A stretch of DNA of 64,000 nucleotides, from contig NZ_CP079946.1 of the NCBI RefSeq assembly GCF_019968905.1, forward strand, positions 4,836,001-4,900,000, given 5' to 3'. The stretch is from Corallococcus sp. EGB (GTDB lineage Bacteria > Myxococcota > Myxococcia > Myxococcales > Myxococcaceae). Numbering within the stretch: the first letter of the stretch is position 1; every line of letters starts with the position of its first letter. The notes beneath the pieces were generated by a model, which saw only the letters and a program-made list of their open reading frames with translations, was not told where the DNA came from and did no database searches. Of this stretch, positions 10,228 to 16,813 are shown piece by piece. A program made the translations under genes and the position numbers.

Positions 10228-11151
10228 TCAGCGCAATCCGTCCAGCAGCGCGGCGAGTTTCTGGGGCTGGGACGCGAAGGGCGAGTGCGACGCATCCAGC
10301 GTGTCCACGGTGAACACGTTGCCGGGCGTGAAGGCGTCCGCCTCGCGGATCATCAGGTCCTGGAGCGCGGGGACCAGGGCGCGGTCCTGGGTGCAGCGCA
10401 TGTAGCTGCGTGGGACGCGGCCCCAACGCTCCTTCGTGGCGCCGACCTTGTCCGTCCACAGCGACAGCGGGAGGTCGGGCGTGAGGGTGAGCGCGAAGGG
10501 CAGGAAGGCTGCTTCCTCCACGTCGTGGTAGAAGCCCGCGCGCAGGGCTTCTCGGTACGCCGCGTCTCGGCGAGGATTGATCCGCACCGCGCCGAGCTTC
10601 GCGGCGTCACCGACGAAGAATCCCTGTCCGTAGGGGCTTCGGGCCTCGGGCAGGGCGCCGTATGCGCTGGCGCTCTGGAGGCGCAGCGGGACGAAGGCGC
10701 TCAGGTACACCAGCCGCCCGATGAGGTGCGGGGCTTTCTCCGCCGCGCGGGTGATGACGGTGCCGCCCGCGCTGTGCCCCACGAGCACGGGCCTGTCGCC
10801 GCCCTGGAGCTTCTCCAGCGCCGCGACCACGGCGTCCGCGCACGCGTCCAACGTGATGTCCGCCTGGGGCGAGCGCTCCACCGTGAAGCGAGCCGCGTCG
10901 CCCGTGAGATAGGACGCGGGGAAGCGCGCGTTGAGGCCGTGGCCGGGCAGGTCGATGGCCACGACCTGATGTCCCTTCGACGAGAGCGCTTCCACGACGC
11001 GCGTCCAGTGCAGGGCGTTGTGCCAGGCACCATGGACCAGGAGGAACGTCCTGGACCTGCGTGGCGCCTTCGAGGGCATGGCCGCGAGGCCAGGTCCTGA
11101 CAGCACGGTTGTGCCCAGCAGGGCGGTCTTCATCGCATCACGACGGTTCAT
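10228..11151 (-). CDS. Tat-exported alpha/beta hydrolase (EstC/methylesterase-like)
   Basis: 307 residues. The N-terminus MNRRDAMKTALLG followed by a hydrophobic run looks like a twin-arginine signal. The core has HGAWHNALHWTRVVEAL (oxyanion region), DLPGHG, nucleophile elbow GHSAGGTVI, and a C-terminal His in DASHSPFASQP. This matches the plant methylesterase/hydroxynitrile-lyase-like branch of alpha/beta hydrolases, which act on small esters. Its start lies inside the end of the merR gene (14-bp overlap), so the regulator and enzyme are cotranscribed. Function beyond esterase is unknown. Confidence 0.8.
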   Translation of the reverse strand: MNRRDAMKTALLGTTVLSGPGLAAMPSKAPRRSRTFLLVHGAWHNALHWTRVVEALSSKGHQVVAIDLPGHGLNARFPASYLTGDAARFTVERSPQADITLDACADAVVAALEKLQGGDRPVLVGHSAGGTVITRAAEKAPHLIGRLVYLSAFVPLRLQSASAYGALPEARSPYGQGFFVGDAAKLGAVRINPRRDAAYREALRAGFYHDVEEAAFLPFALTLTPDLPLSLWTDKVGATKERWGRVPRSYMRCTQDRALVPALQDLMIREADAFTPGNVFTVDTLDASHSPFASQPQKLAALLDGLR

Positions 11152-11503
11152 GGGGGACTCGTTCGTTGGGGGGAATCACGGCGAGGAGCCGCTCACGCAC
11201 ACGGGCGAGGTCGAACAGCTGCCGCTCCACCTCCGCCAGGCGCTCCCGGTGGGCGGCGAGCGCGTCCGGGCAGATGGTATCCGTGACCTGCCGGAGCATG
11301 CAGGGCGGGAAGGTGGCGATCTCCTCCAGGGAGAAGCCCAGGCGGATCATCCGGGCCACCTGGAGGACCTGGGGGACGGCCACCTCGTCGAAGTCGCGGT
11401 AGCCGTTGTCGCGTCGGTACGAGGAGAGGAGCCCGGCCTTGTCGTAATGGCGGATGGAGCGCGCGCTGCTGCCCGTGCGCCGGGCAAGTTCACCGATGTT
11501 CAT
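11138..11503 (-). CDS. MerR-family transcriptional regulator
   Basis: 121 residues. An N-terminal winged helix (MNIGELARRTGSSARSIRHY, then YRDFDEVAVPQVLQVARMI) is followed by a coiled-coil dimerisation helix rich in R/E. There is no clear Cys-based metal site, so it is more like the small-molecule or redox branch. Start chosen at the ATG with AGGAG 7 nt upstream. It overlaps the hydrolase gene by 14 bp and diverges from the MFS gene across the palindrome array, making either gene a likely target. Confidence 0.88.
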   Translation of the reverse strand: MNIGELARRTGSSARSIRHYDKAGLLSSYRRDNGYRDFDEVAVPQVLQVARMIRLGFSLEEIATFPPCMLRQVTDTICPDALAAHRERLAEVERQLFDLARVRERLLAVIPPNERVPHEPS

Positions 11504-11574
11504 CCTGTTCTCCTGAATCGGGATGTCAGGTCCCCCAACATCCATGAGGCACGCCTCCGGCCCGGGGCGTTCAA

Positions 11575-11888
11575 AGCCTGTCCGACAGTCGGACAGGCTT
11601 CCCCTGCGCGGGTGGGGCGGGGGCGCCCCTGTCGTGGCGATTCAAAGCTGTCCGCTGGTCGGACAGGTCCGTGCGGTCTGGCCGAAGCGCGAGCTTCCCC
11701 ACCTGAGGCGCCGAAGCTGTCCGGCTGTCGGACAGGTTTTCGCGAACCTCGCGGACCCGACGGAGTGGGGCCTCCCAGCCATGCAGGTCCCAGCCTGTCC
11801 GACAGTCGGACAGGCTGCTGCGACTCGGCTGGAGGGGGCGCTGCCCTGCCACGCGGATTCCAACTTGTCCGACAGTCGGACAGGTTTT
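11575..11888. repeat. Tandem array of five ~70-bp units, each with a 19-25 bp palindrome
   Basis: The core CTGTCCGACAGTCGGACAG is an odd palindrome with 9-bp arms. Copies are centred near 11587, 11657, 11726, 11804 and 11874, so spacing is about 70, 69, 78 and 70 bp. Copies 1 and 4 extend to 13-bp arms. The intervening 45-60 bp are diverged but related between units (a G-rich run, then CCCTGCC, then a motif like GGCGATTC). Copies 2 and 3 have changed centres. It lies between merR and the divergent MFS gene, in 556 bp without a convincing gene. It could be an operator array, a string of RNA hairpins or a dispersed repeat family. Confidence 0.85.
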
Positions 11889-11960
11889 CACGGTGCGCCG
11901 CCGGAGGGGCGTCCCGGTCGGGTTCTTTCCTTCTCATCCTCGAAGACTTCATGGCCGAGA

Positions 11961-12001
11961 GCTTCGGGCCTGACACCAGTGTCAAGGTCAAGGCCCGAAA
12001 G
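11961..12001. promoter_or_regulatory. MerR-type dyad nested inside a larger inverted repeat
   Basis: TGACAC-CA-GTGTCA (11971-11984) is a perfect 6-bp-arm dyad. On the minus strand it follows TTGACC, the layout of MerR-family operators, although no good -10 box is found 19 bp on. It is enclosed by TTCGGGCC (11963-11970) and GGCCCGAA (11992-11999). It lies about 60 bp before the MFS start and is a candidate site for the adjacent MerR protein. Confidence 0.4.
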
Positions 12002-12059
12002 GGGGAGCGTGACCGTGTTGTCCCCACGGGATGCGTGGCCGCGATCTACGGTGCGCCGC

Positions 12060-13259
12060 GTGAGCCATTCTTCGCCCGTGCCCCGCCCGCGTCCCGCGCT
12101 TCTCACGCTTGCCTACCTGGCGTTCATCAGCCTGGGGCTGCCGGACGCGGTGCTGGGCGTCGCGTGGCCGTCGCTCCGCACCACGTTCGGCCTGTCGCAG
12201 GCGGCGATGGGCGCCATCCTCGGGACGGCGGCGGTCACGTATTTCATTTCGGGTTTGCTCGCGGGCCGGCTGATGCGGGCCATGAACCTGGGGCTGTTGC
12301 TGGCGCTGAGCACCGGTTCGGTGGCGCTGGGGCTCACGGGATACTCCACGGTGCCCCTGTTCGGGCTGTTCCTGGCCGCCGCGTGCTTCATCGGCTTCGG
12401 ATCGGGGGCCATCGACTCCGCGCTCAACAACTACGCGGCCCAGAACTTCGGGCCCAAGCACATGGCCTGGTTGCATGCGGCCTATAGCGTGGGTGCCGCG
12501 CTGGGACCGGTGCTCATGACCGCGCTGCTCACGCGGGGGGCGCAATGGCGCACCGGCTATGCCGTGCTCGCGGTGGTACTGGGGACGTTGGCCCTGATGT
12601 TCCTGGTGATGCGCCGGCTGTGGGACACGCCGACGGGCGCGCCGGGGGAGCAGCCGCGAGCGGAGGTAACCGCCGCGCCCGCGACGGAGGCCGTGCGCCG
12701 GCCCCGGGTGTGGCTGCAGATCTTCACGTTCTTCTTCTACACAGGCGTGGAGGTGACGGCCGGCCAGTGGAGCTTCACGGTGCTCACCGAAGGCCGCGGC
12801 CTGCACACCGCCGCGGCGGGCACCTGCGTGAGCCTCTACTGGGGCAGCCTGCTGGTGGGCCGCGTCCTCTCCGGCTTCGTCGTCGAGCACATCGGACCGG
12901 TCCGGATGCTGCGCGCAAGTACCGTGCTGGCCGTGGTGGGCACGAGCCTGTTCGCCATCCCCGCCGTGCCGCCCGCGCTGGGGCTCTCGCTGCTGGGGCT
13001 CGCGCTGGCGCCCATCTTCCCGGCCCTGATGTCGGAGACGCCGCGCCGCGTGGGGCTGGATGTCTCCGCGCATGCCGTGGGCTTCCAGGTCAGCGCTGCA
13101 ACTGCGGGCGTGGCGGCCCTGCCGAGCCTCGCGGGCATCATCGCGGAGCGGTGGGGGCTCCAGTTCGTCGCCCCCTACATGCTCGGTGTGGCCGTCGTGC
13201 TGGCAGTGCTGCACGGCGTGCTGTCCGCCGTGGCGGACCGTCCTCAGCCGGCCCGGTGA
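12060..13259 (+). CDS. MFS transporter (FucP/YbjJ-like)
   Basis: About 399 residues with 12 predicted membrane segments. Blocks AYLAFISLGLPDAVLGVAWP, SGLLAGRLM, GSGAIDSALNNYAAQNF, WLHAAYSVGAALGPVL, and in the second half GRVLSGFVVEHIGPVRML and LGLALAPIFPALMSETPRR resemble the sugar/peptidoglycan-fragment MFS branch (FucP, YbjJ). A short hydrophilic loop splits the halves. The start is uncertain: no ATG precedes the first membrane segment, so GTG at 12060 was taken (12051 and 12078 are alternatives). It diverges from merR and is probably controlled through the repeat-bearing region. Confidence 0.8.
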   Translation: MSHSSPVPRPRPALLTLAYLAFISLGLPDAVLGVAWPSLRTTFGLSQAAMGAILGTAAVTYFISGLLAGRLMRAMNLGLLLALSTGSVALGLTGYSTVPLFGLFLAAACFIGFGSGAIDSALNNYAAQNFGPKHMAWLHAAYSVGAALGPVLMTALLTRGAQWRTGYAVLAVVLGTLALMFLVMRRLWDTPTGAPGEQPRAEVTAAPATEAVRRPRVWLQIFTFFFYTGVEVTAGQWSFTVLTEGRGLHTAAAGTCVSLYWGSLLVGRVLSGFVVEHIGPVRMLRASTVLAVVGTSLFAIPAVPPALGLSLLGLALAPIFPALMSETPRRVGLDVSAHAVGFQVSAATAGVAALPSLAGIIAERWGLQFVAPYMLGVAVVLAVLHGVLSAVADRPQPAR

Positions 13260-13268
13260 GCGCGGACC

Positions 13269-14642
13269 TCAAATCCCGGCCGGCAGGTCCGCGCTGCGCA
13301 GTGTCTTCGGGCCCTGTGCCGTCCACTGCGCCAGCCGCAGGGTCGCGCCCTGCTTGGAGGCCCGCGGCTCCACCTCCACGAAGGTGAAGCGCTGCTCCAG
13401 CTTCACGTGATTCTGCTTCGCGGAGTCGAGCGACGGGTTGGCCTGGAGCTCCGCCAGGTATTCTCCCCACTCATGGTCGGAGGACTCCGGGGCGGGGAGC
13501 CGCAGGAGGTAGATCCACGTGCCCGTGTTGGCGTAGAGGGGACCATTGCCCTCGTGCCAGCGGGCCGCGTGCGTGTGGCCCATCACCACCGCGTGCGGGT
13601 TGTACTTCTTGCCCAGGCGCGCGGTCTCCGCGAGCTCGTCCTTGCCGGGCTCCAGCGCGAAGTAGTCCGTGCCGCTCCTGCCCGCGACCGCGCGGTGCAG
13701 GCGTGCGTAGACCGCGAAGCCCGCCTTGGCCAGCTTCAACCGAGCGCGGCCCAGGGCCTCCGGATTGTCGAAGGCGCTGAGCTTCTCCGGGTCGAGCACC
13801 GACAGCAGCGCGTCCACTTCGTCATCCTTCAGGTCCACCCGCGCCAGGCTGCGCGCCAGGTGCAAGTCCGCGTCCGAACCGCCCACCACGTCCATCGGTT
13901 CGAGCGCGAAGGCCGGCGCAAGGCCCCGGTTCTCCATCAGGCGCCGGATGAGCGTGAGCGTCCCGGTCGTGAACAGGACCTTGAGCGCATCCGGTTTCAC
14001 GCCGAGCGCCACCATCACCGCGCCCTCGAAGTCCGGCTTGAGCAGGTCCATGTACCGCATGCGGTGCTGGTGCTTGAGCGGGTTGAGCAGCGTCTTCACC
14101 AGCACCGAGCCCGGCGGATAGCGGAAGCGGTTCGCCCGCTCCGGAGACAGGAGCGCGTCGTAGTCGATGCGGTTCGCCACGTCGGTGTGCTCGCCGTGCG
14201 TGACGAGCACGCGCGACCCGCCGACGTCCAGGTGAAGGGGCGCGGTGCCGTCCCGGAACTCCAGCCGTGAGGCCACGTCCCGGGGCTGGTCCAGCGCGGA
14301 GCGGATCACCTCCTGGACATCCGGCAGCGCCAGCTCCAGGTCGTGGTTGCCCACCACCATCGTCGCTCGGCCCCCGGCGGCCAGCACCCGCCCGAGCGCC
14401 TTCAACGCGGGCGCGGTCGCCGCGGAGGTCACCAACGCGCGCGCCTGCGCCAGCGTCCGCTGGGGATCCATCGTCAGCGGGTCGTCGTTGAGCAGGAAGT
14501 CGAAGCTGTCCCCGTTGAGGACGACGTGGGTGGGCGTGCGGGTGAAGGAGTCGAAGAGGGCGGGCAGCTCCGCGGCGCCCGCGAAGATGTCGTAGGGGCC
14601 TCCGTTGCCCAGGTGGAGATCACTGAGAATGAGCGTTCGCAT
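13269..14642 (-). CDS. Calcineurin-like metallophosphoesterase
   Basis: 457 residues. The five phosphoesterase motifs are visible: SDLHLGNGG (DxH), LNGDSFDFL (GD), VGNHDLE (GNHD), VLVTHGEH (H) and MGHTHAARW (GHTH). These bind two metal ions. A long middle insertion (about residues 190-340) is not part of the catalytic core. It is similar in outline to UDP-2,3-diacylglucosamine hydrolase but longer; the substrate is unknown. It follows the caspase-fold peptidase gene by 15 bp on the same strand, so the two are cotranscribed. It is convergent with the MFS gene (9 bp apart). Confidence 0.85.
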   Translation of the reverse strand: MRTLILSDLHLGNGGPYDIFAGAAELPALFDSFTRTPTHVVLNGDSFDFLLNDDPLTMDPQRTLAQARALVTSAATAPALKALGRVLAAGGRATMVVGNHDLELALPDVQEVIRSALDQPRDVASRLEFRDGTAPLHLDVGGSRVLVTHGEHTDVANRIDYDALLSPERANRFRYPPGSVLVKTLLNPLKHQHRMRYMDLLKPDFEGAVMVALGVKPDALKVLFTTGTLTLIRRLMENRGLAPAFALEPMDVVGGSDADLHLARSLARVDLKDDEVDALLSVLDPEKLSAFDNPEALGRARLKLAKAGFAVYARLHRAVAGRSGTDYFALEPGKDELAETARLGKKYNPHAVVMGHTHAARWHEGNGPLYANTGTWIYLLRLPAPESSDHEWGEYLAELQANPSLDSAKQNHVKLEQRFTFVEVEPRASKQGATLRLAQWTAQGPKTLRSADLPAGI

Positions 14643-14657
14643 CGGTCGATGCTCCTT

Positions 14658-16115
14658 TCAGGGAAGCGCCTGCAGTTCGGTGTGACGGATGCTCACGGCG
14701 GGATCGCCGAGCACCACGTAGTTGCGCGCGTCGTTGCGTTCGATCCACCGGTGCAGCAGCTCGCGCGGCGCGAGCTTGCCGTTGGACGTGTTCGCATCCA
14801 GGTGCGTCAGCAGGATGTTGTTGGCGGCGGAGAACCGGTCGCGGAAGTCTCGCAGCGCGTGGCCCACCGGCATGCCCGCCATGATCTTCCAGAGCGTGTT
14901 CTTGAAGGGGTGGATGGTGGTCTGGGTCATCTGCAAGGGCTTGATGGAGAAGCCCCAGGCCCGCTCCACGTGGCCAATCACCGCCAGCGCGCCCCCATTG
15001 GGGTGGGCCAGCATCCGCCGCGGCAGGGCCGCGATGAACGGCGCGCTCGCGAGCGCGTTGCCGCTGCGATCGGCAATGAGTGGGAACTCGTCGCGCTCGG
15101 GCGTGCCCATGCCGAAGCAGGCGAAGAAGAAGGCCACCAGGCCGTGGAGCCGCGCGTCGTCCTGGATGTCCGACGCCGCCACGTAGTGCGCGGGCGCCAT
15201 CGCGCCAAAGCCAGCCCAGTCCTGACTCAGCAGGGCGCCCTGTTTCGCGAGCTGGAGCGGATCACCCGCCTTGAAGCCCACCCCATGGGACGCGGTGAAG
15301 AGCACGGCCGGACGCGCCTCGCGGCCATGGAGCGCGGCGAGCAGCCACTCCCGGGTCGCGTCGTCCTCGAGGGCGTCGCGGCTGGTGAAGCGGACCTTCG
15401 CGGCGACCGCCTTTCCCGGCTGGGGCGGCTGATCCAGCGGCGCGCCGCGGGCCAGCGGCGCGACGAGGTTGTCCGCGCTGAGCTCGGTGGAGCGGTCCCC
15501 CGGGTGCTTGGGTCCCCACCAGCTCACCTGCCGGTGGTTGGGCACGGACGCGCCGGTCTCATACGCCACCACGCTGTCCGCGTAGCGCGCGTACTCCTCG
15601 GGCGTGTCGAAGGAGAGCCGGCCCACGGCGTACGACAGCGAGAGCGAGTGCTGCACGTCGAAGGGGATGACGTCAGGCCCGCCCACGAGCAGGAGGTAGT
15701 AGGGCACCACGCCAGGCTCCACGTCGCCGATGGGCGCTCCGTGCCGCTCCAGGAACTGATGCGCCGTCTCACCGGCCTGGTAGGTGAGGACGTGGAACCG
15801 CTCGGCCTCTACACGCGCGCGCCGGTGGGCGATGAGCGGCTCCAGGCTCTTGCGAATGTCCTCGGACATGGACGCAGGGAACACCACGCCCCAGCCGCAT
15901 TGGGTGTAGTCCTCCGGCGGCGCGTCGAAAGGAAGGCCGAAGCGGACGCCGATGGCGTGGAACTCGAGCCACTTCCTCCACGCCTCGTAGTACGCGGCCT
16001 CGCCCCGGGGTTCCGCCACCTCCGCGGCCGCCGGCAACGCGACGGGCGGCACCAGGTACTGCCCGGTGACACCGTCCATCCCGTTGAAGACCAGCGGATC
16101 ATCCAGAAGGGGCAT
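14658..16115 (-). CDS. Caspase/gingipain-fold cysteine peptidase-like protein (C25/CHAT type)
   Basis: 485 residues from the ATG with GGAG 6 nt upstream; GTG at 16136 would add seven residues. The order of motifs suits a caspase-haemoglobinase fold. YYLLLVGGPDVIPFDVQHSL and VGRLSFDTPEEYARY are gingipain-like. A His motif FTASHGVGF and a Cys motif FFACFGMGTP lie about 70 residues apart, and GGALAVIGHVERAWG follows. Both catalytic residues are present. It has no signal peptide, so it acts in the cytoplasm. It is first gene of a unit with the metallophosphoesterase and is divergent from the lanthipeptide genes. The target protein is unknown. Confidence 0.65.
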   Translation of the reverse strand: MPLLDDPLVFNGMDGVTGQYLVPPVALPAAAEVAEPRGEAAYYEAWRKWLEFHAIGVRFGLPFDAPPEDYTQCGWGVVFPASMSEDIRKSLEPLIAHRRARVEAERFHVLTYQAGETAHQFLERHGAPIGDVEPGVVPYYLLLVGGPDVIPFDVQHSLSLSYAVGRLSFDTPEEYARYADSVVAYETGASVPNHRQVSWWGPKHPGDRSTELSADNLVAPLARGAPLDQPPQPGKAVAAKVRFTSRDALEDDATREWLLAALHGREARPAVLFTASHGVGFKAGDPLQLAKQGALLSQDWAGFGAMAPAHYVAASDIQDDARLHGLVAFFFACFGMGTPERDEFPLIADRSGNALASAPFIAALPRRMLAHPNGGALAVIGHVERAWGFSIKPLQMTQTTIHPFKNTLWKIMAGMPVGHALRDFRDRFSAANNILLTHLDANTSNGKLAPRELLHRWIERNDARNYVVLGDPAVSIRHTELQALP

Positions 16116-16480
16116 GGGTCGCTCCACGTTCACCACCTCCCGGACATCCTAGACGTCACCGCCGACGCGGAAAGAGCGGACAGGGGGCTGGCTGTCTGGC
16201 CCTCGGCGTTCAAGGGGGCACGGTGTCGCGTGGCGGGCTCACGCTCCGACTCCCGGGATGACATGTCGCCGGGTCCACGGTCTCCTCGCCCCCGAGGACA
16301 GGGACCCGCTGTTTCGTGGTGGCAATCCCTTATGTCCCGTTCGCGCCCCGGTGGACTTGTGGCGTATGGATACAAACCCTTGCGGGGTGTCTGGCGTTGA
16401 CCTGTTGCGTCTGGCATTGCAGGGCGTGTCTGTGTTCACGTCCGCTCTGCGTCCGGCGCGCATGGCACCCCTCGCCATGT

Positions 16481-16496
16481 CCGCGCGGCCGCGCGG
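16481..16496 (+). promoter_or_regulatory. GC palindrome next to the lanA ribosome-binding site
   Basis: CCGCGCGGCCGCGCGG is a perfect 16-bp palindrome. In RNA it forms a 6-bp stem with loop GGCC whose right arm runs into the GGGAG Shine-Dalgarno (16494-16498). It could restrict translation of the precursor peptide. The rest of the 390-bp gap from the peptidase start to lanA shows no gene and no clear promoter boxes. Confidence 0.35.
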
Positions 16497-16506
16497 GAGA
16501 ACACTC

Positions 16507-16704
16507 ATGACGAAGCAGGCCTCGGTCCAGGATGTGGTGCAGGGCTGGCTGTCCGGTGATGAGGAGTCCCATGGGATGACGAACCCGGCGGGCCCGGTGT
16601 TCGTCGGAGGTACGAGCACGGAGAAGGCGCTCACGGAGTCCAACCTGGTGGCGGACACAGGCTGCAGCAGCTGCACCGCGTCCACCACCGCGTTCTGCTG
16701 TTGA
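16507..16704 (+). CDS. lanA: Class II lanthipeptide precursor peptide
   Basis: 65 residues, with GGAG 7 nt before the ATG. The leader starts MTKQASVQDVVQGWLSGDEE, then NPAGPVFVGG. The C-terminus TGCSSCTASTTAFCC is rich in Cys, Ser and Thr, as needed for (methyl)lanthionine rings: four Cys at positions 53, 56, 64 and 65, with Thr/Ser at 51, 54, 55, 57 and 59-61. Cleavage after the GG at 34-35 or nearer position 50 would give a 30- or about 15-residue core; which applies cannot be told. The LanM gene follows immediately on the same strand, which supports the call. It is short and easily missed by gene finders. Confidence 0.85.
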   Translation: MTKQASVQDVVQGWLSGDEESHGMTNPAGPVFVGGTSTEKALTESNLVADTGCSSCTASTTAFCC

Positions 16705-16738
16705 GCCGTCCCGGACGTCTTCCGTCCGTCTGAAGCAC

Positions 16739-16768
16739 CCCTCCGGCGCCGTGCCCCGTGCCGGAGGG
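16739..16768 (+). terminator. Hairpin between lanA and lanM
   Basis: Perfect 9-bp stem CCCTCCGGC / GCCGGAGGG with a 12-nt loop, then TCTTCCCCC. Such a stem between precursor and enzyme genes typically acts as a partial terminator or 3' stabiliser, so that more precursor than enzyme is made (inference). Confidence 0.5.
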
Positions 16769-16813
16769 TCTTCCCCCGTTGCCCCGCTTCGGTCCCCCCC
16801 AGGGAGCCCCTCC

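Noticed and set aside
11575-11888. Array read as a CRISPR
   Set aside because: Repeats are palindromic with varying centres, spacers are related to each other and differ in length, and no cas genes are present.
11500-12027. Open frames on both strands across the palindrome array
   Set aside because: They repeat fragments encoded by the palindrome (such as CPTVGQ), lack a good ribosome-binding site and family resemblance, and are best explained by GC-rich repeat DNA.
16390-16430. Sigma-54 promoter before lanA (TGGC...TTGC pattern)
   Set aside because: The GG to GC spacing is 12 or 9 bp rather than the required 10.
16258-16704. Longer precursor of 148 residues for lanA
   Set aside because: The extra N-terminal part has no leader character; the internal ATG at 16507 has a proper Shine-Dalgarno and gives a typical precursor length.
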